A stretch of 7,148 nt of DNA from Candidatus Aminicenantota bacterium (GTDB taxonomy: Bacteria > Acidobacteriota > Aminicenantia > Aminicenantales > Saccharicenantaceae). Below, in pieces: positions 1-4,934 of the stretch. Within the stretch, counting starts at the first letter, position 1. Each line of letters begins with the position of its first letter. Under the pieces are notes generated by a model. That model was given only the letters and a program-made list of their open reading frames with translations. It was not told the origin of the DNA and made no database searches. The stretch is from NCBI GenBank assembly GCA_011048485.1, contig DSDX01000333.1, positions 1-7,148 on the forward strand. The letters are read 5' to 3'. Both the position numbers and the translations under genes were made by a program.

Positions 1-1341
1 ATCGTGAACACGCATCCCGAGATCACCCAGGTCTTCAGCTTCGTCGGCGGCTTCGGCGGCAGCGGGGTGAGCTCGGGCATGATGTTCATCACCCTCGTCC
101 CGCCGAGCGAGCGCAAGATGGACCAGGAGGAGTTCTCGTCCGTCCTGCGCCGGGAGCTCAACGCCGTTCCCGGCCTCCGGGCGGTCATCCAGGACACCTC
201 CCAGCAGGGGCTCACGGCCCAGCGCGGCTTTCCGATCGAGTTCTCGGTCCGGGGGGCCGACTGGGGCGAGCTCGTCCCCCTGAGCCAGAAGCTCATGGAC
301 GCGCTCGTGCAGAGCGGGACCGTGGTCGACCTCGATTCGGATTACCGGGTCGGCATGCCCGAGCTGAGGGTGACCCCGGACCGGGCCGTCTGCGCCGACG
401 TCGGCGTCTCCGTCGACGACGTGGCCACGACCATCAACGCCCTCGTCGGGGGCATCCGGGTCGGCAAGTACAGCTCGGGCGGGCGGCGCCTCGACGTCAG
501 GGTCAAGCTCATGGCCGCGCAGCGGTCGCGGCCCGAGGACATCGCGCGCCTCCGCGTCCGGGCCCGCAACGGCGAGCTCGTGCCCCTGTCGTCCCTGGTC
601 GTCTTCGAGGAGCACGCCGCGCTCCAGGCCATCACCCGGCGCGACCGGGAGCGGGCCATATCGATCTACTCCAACGTGGCCCCCGGCCATTCCCAGGGCG
701 AGGTCCTGAGGCTGATCGAGGAGCTCGGCGACGACCTCCCGGTCGGCAACCGGGTCGTCCTGGGCGGCTCGAGCATGGCCTTCCGCGAATCAATGAGCAG
801 CCTCTTCTTCGCCATGGGCCTGGGCATCCTCATCGCCTACATGATCCTGGGCTCGCAGTTCAACTCGTTCAAGGACCCGGTCACGATCATCACCATCCTG
901 CCGCTCTCTGTCGCCGGTGCCGCCTTCGCCCTGCTCCTGGCCGGCCAGTCCCTGAACATCTTCAGCATGATCGGCTTGCTCCTGCTAATGGGCATCGTCA
1001 AGAAGAACTCCATCATCCTGGTCGACTACGCCAACGCTTTCAAGGAGAAGGGCTTCGCGGCCCGCGAGGCCATGGAGAAGGCCGGGCCCATCCGGCTGCG
1101 GCCGATCCTGATGACGGCCACGGCCACGTTCATGGCCGCCCTGCCGCCGGCGCTCGGTCTCGGCTCGGGCGCCGAGATCCGCATGCCCATGGCCATCGCC
1201 GTCATCGGCGGCCTGCTCCTGTCGACGCTCCTGAGCCTGATCGTCATCCCGGCCTTCTACGTGGTGTCGGACAGGCTGGTGGGCAAGAAGAAAAAGGCAG
1301 AAGTCCCGGAGAGCCCGGTCTCGAGCGGCGCCCGGGCCTAA
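1..1341 (+). CDS. RND-family efflux permease, C-terminal part (5' end outside window)
   Basis: This is the inner-membrane, proton-driven pump of a tripartite RND exporter (AcrB/MexB-like, HAE family), which moves drugs, lipophiles or other substrates from periplasm and membrane to an outer-membrane channel. The frame is open from base 1, so the gene begins to the left; the GTG at 4 is internal. About 446 residues remain of a family usually near 1,030-1,060. The first ~260 residues match the second periplasmic porter/docking loop. Five hydrophobic helices follow, corresponding to TM8-TM12. The TM10 motif GIVKKNSIILVDYAN (around nt 991-1035) carries the lysine of the proton relay at nt 1003-1005; the TM4 aspartates lie outside the window. 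LRPILMTATATFMAALP is the usual TM11 signature. The C-terminus ends in a short lysine-rich cytoplasmic tail. Substrate cannot be told. Its stop overlaps that of the convergent pyrE. The family call is firm. Confidence 0.95.
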   Translation: MVNTHPEITQVFSFVGGFGGSGVSSGMMFITLVPPSERKMDQEEFSSVLRRELNAVPGLRAVIQDTSQQGLTAQRGFPIEFSVRGADWGELVPLSQKLMDALVQSGTVVDLDSDYRVGMPELRVTPDRAVCADVGVSVDDVATTINALVGGIRVGKYSSGGRRLDVRVKLMAAQRSRPEDIARLRVRARNGELVPLSSLVVFEEHAALQAITRRDRERAISIYSNVAPGHSQGEVLRLIEELGDDLPVGNRVVLGGSSMAFRESMSSLFFAMGLGILIAYMILGSQFNSFKDPVTIITILPLSVAGAAFALLLAGQSLNIFSMIGLLLLMGIVKKNSIILVDYANAFKEKGFAAREAMEKAGPIRLRPILMTATATFMAALPPALGLGSGAEIRMPMAIAVIGGLLLSTLLSLIVIPAFYVVSDRLVGKKKKAEVPESPVSSGARA

Positions 1342-1937
1342 GCTTTCTTGTCGGACGCGCCGGGCTTGGTCAAGGGGATCCCCTTGGCGCAGAACGGACA
1401 GGCCTCCGGCTCGAAGGCCTCGACCTTGAGGGCCAGCAGGCTCGCGACCGGCCGGCCCTCGACGGCGACGGCCCCGGCGCTGCGGTCGACGAGGACGTAG
1501 ATCCCGGCCACGGACACTTGGCGCTCCTTCAGGCAGGCCAGGACCTCCTGGATGGACCCGCCCGTCGTCAGGATGTCCTCGACGACGACGGCCCGCGAGC
1601 CCCCGAGCCCGGAGAATCCCGAGCGGACGGTCATCTTCTCGTCGGCCCGCTGGGTGAAGGCGAACCGCTTCCCGAGCTTGAGGGCGACGAGGAAACCGAT
1701 GGCGATGGCGCCGTAGGCCGGCGAGACGACGTAATCGAAGTCCGGGACTTCGCGCCGGATCTTGGCGGCCAGGAGGTCGACGATCTTCTCGAGCGAGGCC
1801 GGCTTCTCGATGAGCCGGATCTTCTCGAAATACCACTCCGAGTGCTTGCCCGAGGTCAGCTTGAAGTGTCCTTGCAGAAGGGCGTCGCTCTGTTTGAACA
1901 GGTCGAGAACGGTCTCATTCTCGGTCGGCTGGGTCAT
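1338..1937 (-). CDS. pyrE: Orotate phosphoribosyltransferase (Thermus-type)
   Basis: A cytoplasmic enzyme of de novo UMP synthesis: orotate + PRPP gives orotidine 5'-phosphate + pyrophosphate. The 199-residue length fits the family. Visible motifs are HFKLTSGKHSEWYFEK (residues 24-39, substrate binding), SPAYGAIAIG (72-81), the mobile catalytic loop with R97, E100 and K101, and the PRPP-binding motif VVVEDILTTGGS (117-128) with its acidic pair ED. The tail CPFCAKGIPLTKPG (180-193) is typical of the Thermus/archaeal-like subgroup rather than the E. coli type. The ATG start is fixed by a perfect AAGGAGG (1944-1950) with a 6-nt spacer. The gene stands alone, convergent with the RND gene. A promoter lies at 2006-2034. 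A decayed hydrolase fragment lies upstream on the same strand. Confidence 0.96.
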   Translation of the reverse strand: MTQPTENETVLDLFKQSDALLQGHFKLTSGKHSEWYFEKIRLIEKPASLEKIVDLLAAKIRREVPDFDYVVSPAYGAIAIGFLVALKLGKRFAFTQRADEKMTVRSGFSGLGGSRAVVVEDILTTGGSIQEVLACLKERQVSVAGIYVLVDRSAGAVAVEGRPVASLLALKVEAFEPEACPFCAKGIPLTKPGASDKKA

Positions 1938-2000
1938 CTCGACCCTCCTTCGCTCGTCTTGGCGTCCCGCCCGGACGGGCCGCCGCCGAGGCGGAACGCC
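1938..2000 (-). promoter_or_regulatory. pyrE 5' leader with SD and GC-rich hairpin
   Basis: This is the presumed untranslated leader of pyrE. It holds the AAGGAGG ribosome binding site (1944-1950). Ten bases upstream of that is an imperfect hairpin at 1961-1984: GGCG/CGCC and CCCG/CGGG arms with one mismatch and a six-base loop. The hairpin is seen directly. A role in pyrimidine-dependent control is possible but not shown. No T-tract follows it, so it is not a classical attenuator. Confidence 0.35.
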
Positions 2001-2005
2001 CCTCT

Positions 2006-2034
2006 CTTATAGACGATTGCGGTCCGGAGGGCAA
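2006..2034 (-). promoter_or_regulatory. Candidate sigma70-type promoter of pyrE
   Basis: Read on the minus strand, TTGCCC (2034-2029) and TATAAG (2011-2006) are separated by exactly 17 bases, a good -35/-10 pair. Transcription would begin near 2000, giving a leader of about 60 bases before the pyrE ATG. The -10 overlaps the stop codon of the hydrolase remnant. This suggests pyrE has its own promoter inside the end of a gene that once lay upstream. Confidence 0.5.
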
Positions 2035-2212
2035 GAGGGCATCGGTGGAAGGAGTCGACGGATTGACCCGCCCGGGCTCAGCCGCTCCTCGAAGAAGGCG
2101 ATCAGGGCCGGGAGATCGACCTCGTGCCCGGCGCCCTCGATATTGAAAACCTCTTTTCAAGGATGATATATTGGCTCAAGGGGTGGACATCCTGCGAGAC
2201 GACGCCCTTGAA
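2007..2212 (-). pseudogene. Decayed C-terminal fragment of an alpha/beta-hydrolase-like gene
   Basis: No intact frame exists here, but two minus-strand frames give protein-like sequence in the order expected for an alpha/beta-hydrolase C-terminus. In one frame, 2212-2153 reads FKGVVSQDVHPLSQYIILEK. It resembles the strand and loop carrying the catalytic aspartate (candidate D at 2191-2189) followed by a PLSQ-like segment. In another frame, 2156-2082 reads KEVFNIEG, then GAGHEVDLPALIAFFEERL. That is the usual G-x-G-H catalytic-histidine region (H at 2126-2124) and final helix. A TGA at 2159-2157 and a frame change near 2150-2158 separate the two. The tail runs to a TAA at 2009-2007. The 5' part, including the nucleophile elbow, is absent. 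The assignment rests on motif recognition only; the histidine half is the stronger one. Confidence 0.5.
2143..2160. repeat. Short perfect inverted repeat at the frameshift point
   Basis: TTGAAAA and TTTTCAA are perfect 7-base arms around a 4-base spacer CCTC. It lies exactly where the hydrolase remnant changes frame. It has no T-tract and no GC-rich stem, so a terminator role is unlikely. It may be a by-product of the mutation that broke the gene. Confidence 0.35.
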
Positions 2213-2241
2213 AGAAGCCCGGGGCGAAGGCGAAAAAACAT

Positions 2242-2289
2242 AATCCTGACACAAGCTTCATTCCAGCCTGACTTGTCCGGCTATATGCT
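2242..2289 (+). promoter_or_regulatory. Kinase-operon promoter with paired CCTGAC direct repeats
   Basis: AATCCTGACA begins at 2242, and a second copy, GCCTGAC, lies at 2266-2272; the CCTGAC cores start 22 bp apart, two helical turns. A -10-like TATGCT sits at 2284-2289, about 30 bases before the TTG start of the kinase. No good -35 is present at the right distance (TTCCAG at 2261-2266), as expected of an activator-dependent promoter. The same arrangement recurs before the propeller gene. Direct repeats on one face of the helix are the usual operator form of OmpR/PhoB-family regulators. The natural candidate to bind is the regulator encoded just downstream. The repeats are seen; the binding is inferred. 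Confidence 0.45.
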
Positions 2290-2319
2290 TGGGAATCGAT
2301 ATCCGCGGCGAAGGTTGCC

Positions 2320-4254
2320 TTGAGATTAACGGTCTGGCTTCAGCCGCCCCGTCGGACCCTGTCGGTTTTCCTTTGTCTCATACTTATCCTGGGCGGCGCG
2401 CTGGCCTGGCTCGGCTGGCAATGGCTTAAGCAGGACAGGGCTCTCGAGCGGCAGCGGCTTCAAGAGAGCCTGGAACGCTCGGCGGACCGCATGGCCGCCG
2501 TCCTTCAGCAAAGTCTTGCCGATTTGGAAGGCTTTTTGAGCTTCGTCCCGGACTCCGGAGTGAGGGAACCGCCGGCCGGCGTCATGATCCTTCAAGCGAC
2601 AAGCCACGGCGTCAGCGCTTATCCGCCCGGGACCCTGCTCTTTTCTCCCGTGGTTCTGGCCGAAGACGAGCCTCCGGCCGGGAGGTTCGCCCCCGGCGAA
2701 ACCCTGGAGTTCCAACGCAACGATCCGGCTCGAGCGGCCGAAGTCTTCCGGGAGCTCACCCAGTCCCCGGATCGCGGCGTTCGCGCCGGCGCCCTGCTGC
2801 GTTTGGGCCGGAACCTCCGCAAAATCGGCCGGAACGAGGAGGCCCTTCGAGCGTTCGGCCAGCTCGCTCGGCTCGGCCAAACCCCGGTCCTGGGACTGCC
2901 GGCGGAGCTGATGGCGCGCGAATCGGCCGGTTCGCTATTGGAGGGGACTGGCCGGATCGAAGAGCTGCGAAAGGAAGCCTCTCTCCTGCACGAGGCCCTG
3001 TGGAGCGGCCGCTGGAGCCTGCTCCGTCCGGCCTGGGAGTTCCATGTGGAAGAAGCGAAGCGGTGGTTTGGGGCCGGCCCGCTGACGGAACGCGAACAGA
3101 ACGCGTTCGCGCTCTCGAACGCGGCTGAATCGCTCTATGGCCGTTGGATAGTCGAGCGGGAAGCCAGAAGCCGCCGTGCCGAAAAAACGGGGGAGTGTCC
3201 GGTCTTGATGACTTGGGACGGGACCGCCGATCGTTTGGCCGCCGTATTGGCGGGGCCTGCCTACCTCGCTTCGACGTGGACGCCGGCTTTGCAAGACGGA
3301 GCCGTCCAGGGCGCCTTGATCGATGCGGACGGACACGTTTTGATCGGCTCGGTTAAAAAGGACGGCCGCCAGGCCCTGAGAACGGCGGCGGCCACGGGGC
3401 TTCCCGGAACCTTGCACGCGACCAGCGTTGGTCCCGGGCCGGAATCGGCCGGCCTTGCCGGGCGACGCCGCCTTCTGCTCCTGGGTTTTGCGGTCCTGGC
3501 GCTTTCTCTTTTGGCCGGCTCCTATTTTATCGTTCGCTCCATCGGCCGCGAACAGGCCGTCGCCAGGCTTCAGTCCGAGTTCGTGTCGGCCGTGTCGCAC
3601 GAATTCCGGACGCCGCTCACGTCGCTGCGCCAGCTTTCGGAGATGCTGTCCAAGGGCAGGATACCGACGGAGGATCAGCGGCAGAAATCCTACGACATCC
3701 TGTCGCACGAAAGCGAGCGGCTGCAGAGACTCGTTGAGTCGCTGCTGGATCTTGGCCGCATCGAGGCGCGCGCGTTCCGCTATCACTTCGAACATCTCGA
3801 TCCCGGGGCGTTCGTCAGCGGGCTGGTGGCCGAATTCCGGAGACAAGCCGCTGCTCAGGGCTATCGTGTCGAGCTTTCGCTCGAGGGAGAACAGCCGCCC
3901 CTATTGGCCGACCGCGAAGCGCTCGGTTTGGCCTTGCGGAATCTGCTCGACAACGCGGTCAGATATTCGCCGGACTGCCGAAACGTCTGGGTCGAGGCAG
4001 GGCGCGAGGGCGGTCGCTTGGCCATCCGCGTCCGTGACAGGGGCCTGGGCATTTCGGGCCCGGAGCAGAAGAAAATCTTCAGGAAATTCGTCAGAGGCGC
4101 CGGCTCGAGGGAAGCCCATATCCGCGGGACCGGCATCGGTCTGACCCTGGCAAGCAGCATCGTCGAAGCTCACGGCGGCGAGATCTGCCTGGAGAGCGAG
4201 CCCGGCAAGGGCAGCACGTTCACCATCCTGCTGCCGTTGGAGAAGAAGGCATGA
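2320..4254 (+). CDS. Membrane sensor histidine kinase with large TPR-like extracytoplasmic domain
   Basis: A two-component sensor of 644 residues that should autophosphorylate on histidine and pass the phosphate to the next gene's product. TM1 is about residues 13-35 and TM2 about 383-407, leaving some 345 residues outside the membrane. Residues ~132-225 look TPR-like (paired helices with A-L-L-R-L-G and E-E-A-L-R-A-F patterns). Residues ~325-345 (GALIDADGHVLIG) suggest a PAS/Cache-like strand pair, which is less certain. The cytoplasmic part has the H-box SHEFRTPLT (His427), N-box NLLDNAVRYS (N545), G1 DRGLGIS (D573), F-box FRKF (587-590) and G2 GTGIGL (603-608), so the catalytic core looks complete. 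The start is TTG, preceded by GAAGG. No ATG or GTG lies between it and the in-frame TGA at 2269, and the next ATG would delete TM1. The stop overlaps the regulator's start as ATGA. The ligand is unknown. Confidence 0.95.
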   Translation: MRLTVWLQPPRRTLSVFLCLILILGGALAWLGWQWLKQDRALERQRLQESLERSADRMAAVLQQSLADLEGFLSFVPDSGVREPPAGVMILQATSHGVSAYPPGTLLFSPVVLAEDEPPAGRFAPGETLEFQRNDPARAAEVFRELTQSPDRGVRAGALLRLGRNLRKIGRNEEALRAFGQLARLGQTPVLGLPAELMARESAGSLLEGTGRIEELRKEASLLHEALWSGRWSLLRPAWEFHVEEAKRWFGAGPLTEREQNAFALSNAAESLYGRWIVEREARSRRAEKTGECPVLMTWDGTADRLAAVLAGPAYLASTWTPALQDGAVQGALIDADGHVLIGSVKKDGRQALRTAAATGLPGTLHATSVGPGPESAGLAGRRRLLLLGFAVLALSLLAGSYFIVRSIGREQAVARLQSEFVSAVSHEFRTPLTSLRQLSEMLSKGRIPTEDQRQKSYDILSHESERLQRLVESLLDLGRIEARAFRYHFEHLDPGAFVSGLVAEFRRQAAAQGYRVELSLEGEQPPLLADREALGLALRNLLDNAVRYSPDCRNVWVEAGREGGRLAIRVRDRGLGISGPEQKKIFRKFVRGAGSREAHIRGTGIGLTLASSIVEAHGGEICLESEPGKGSTFTILLPLEKKA

Positions 4255-4856
4255 AACGCATCCTGGTGGTCGAAGACGAATCCGCCATCGCCTTTGGTCT
4301 TCAGCTCGATTTGAAGAACGAAGGATACGACGTCGAGATCGCATCGAACGGCGAAAGCGCTCTCCGGCACGCCCAGAAAGAAGCCTACGACCTCATTCTG
4401 CTCGATGTCATGCTGCCGCGCAAAGACGGCTACGAGGTCTGCCGCGACTTACGCCGGGTCGGATTGAAGACTCCGATCATCATGCTGACAGCGAAGACCC
4501 ACGAGGCGGAGAAAGTCCTGGGGCTGGAGACCGGCGCCGACGACTATGTGACCAAGCCCTTCAGCCCCCGCGAGCTCCGGGCCAGGATCAAGGCGGCGCT
4601 GCGCCGCACGGCGGGAGACGATGTGCCAGCCTACAGGTTCGGCGACGCGGAAGTCGATTTCAAGCGTTGCGAGCTGCGACGCGCCGGGAAACCTGTGGAT
4701 CTGACGGCCCTCGAGTTCAAGCTGCTCGCCGCCTTCGTCACCGATCGTGTGGTCGACAATCACGTCGTCACGCTGCGGAAAAAAATCGAGCCGGACCCTT
4801 CGAAACCGCGTTATATCATTTCCGTCCGCGGCATGGGCTACCGTTTCGACGGCTGA
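4251..4856 (+). CDS. OmpR/PhoB-family response regulator with internally deleted DNA-binding domain
   Basis: The cytoplasmic partner of the upstream kinase, translationally coupled through ATGA, with GGAG (4239-4242) as ribosome binding site. The receiver domain (1-~118) is complete: E8/D9, phospho-acceptor D52 in LILLDVMLP, T80, Y99 and K102 in TKPF. The output domain (~128-201) begins normally (YRFGDAEVDF, then LTALEFKLLAAFV, helix alpha1) and ends normally (TDRVVDNHVVTLRKKIEPDP, the recognition helix, then YIISVRGMGYRF, the wing). Between V163 and T164, however, about 23 residues found in PhoB-like proteins are missing: helix alpha2 and the alpha2-alpha3 turn. Total length is 201 against the usual ~225-235. 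The frame is intact across the gap, and neighbouring residues are well conserved. DNA binding and contact with RNA polymerase may be lost or altered. An assembly or sequencing deletion is not excluded. Confidence 0.93.
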   Translation: MKRILVVEDESAIAFGLQLDLKNEGYDVEIASNGESALRHAQKEAYDLILLDVMLPRKDGYEVCRDLRRVGLKTPIIMLTAKTHEAEKVLGLETGADDYVTKPFSPRELRARIKAALRRTAGDDVPAYRFGDAEVDFKRCELRRAGKPVDLTALEFKLLAAFVTDRVVDNHVVTLRKKIEPDPSKPRYIISVRGMGYRFDG

Positions 4857-4865
4857 ATCAAACCC

Positions 4866-4913
4866 AATCCTGACAATTGCGCATATACTCGCCTGACATT
4901 GGGGCCGTAACAT
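4866..4913 (+). promoter_or_regulatory. Propeller-gene promoter with the same CCTGAC direct repeats
   Basis: The 78-base gap between regulator and propeller gene holds AATCCTGACA (4866-4875) and GCCTGAC (4891-4897), with CCTGAC cores 23 bp apart. TAACAT at 4908-4913 lies 39 bp after the first core, the same distance as from first core to TATGCT before the kinase. An alternative -10, TATACT (4884-4889), lies between the repeats; if that one is used, the downstream repeat would more likely repress. Either way the shared architecture points to co-regulation of the two transcription units. The gap has no visible terminator, so readthrough from the kinase operon is also possible. Confidence 0.45.
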
Positions 4914-4934
4914 GACGAGCGGGAGGCAAGAGTC

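Noticed and set aside
1330..1365. GCCCGG/CCGGGC arms as a bidirectional terminator between the convergent genes
   Set aside because: The stem is only 6 bp with a loop of about 24 bases and no T-tract on either strand; chance pairing is expected in DNA this rich in GC.
985..1836. Long minus-strand open frame across the RND 3' end and pyrE
   Set aside because: It is arginine/glycine/proline-rich, has no motif, and overlaps two well-supported genes in other frames; it is a product of high GC content.
2143..2172. TTGAAA-18-TATATT as a rightward promoter for the kinase
   Set aside because: The hexamers are good, but it lies within the hydrolase remnant and would give a leader of about 140 bases. 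The CCTGAC-linked promoter at 2242-2289 is better placed. It cannot be excluded as a secondary start.
2147..2322. Small plus-strand frame (reads FKDDILAQGVDILRDDAL) ahead of the kinase
   Set aside because: It looks protein-like for a few residues but is antisense to the hydrolase remnant, lacks an SD and overlaps the kinase start; a shadow is more likely.
2935..3846. Minus-strand open frame of about 300 codons inside the kinase gene
   Set aside because: Antisense to the conserved kinase core, with low-complexity R/P/G/Q composition and no recognisable domain.
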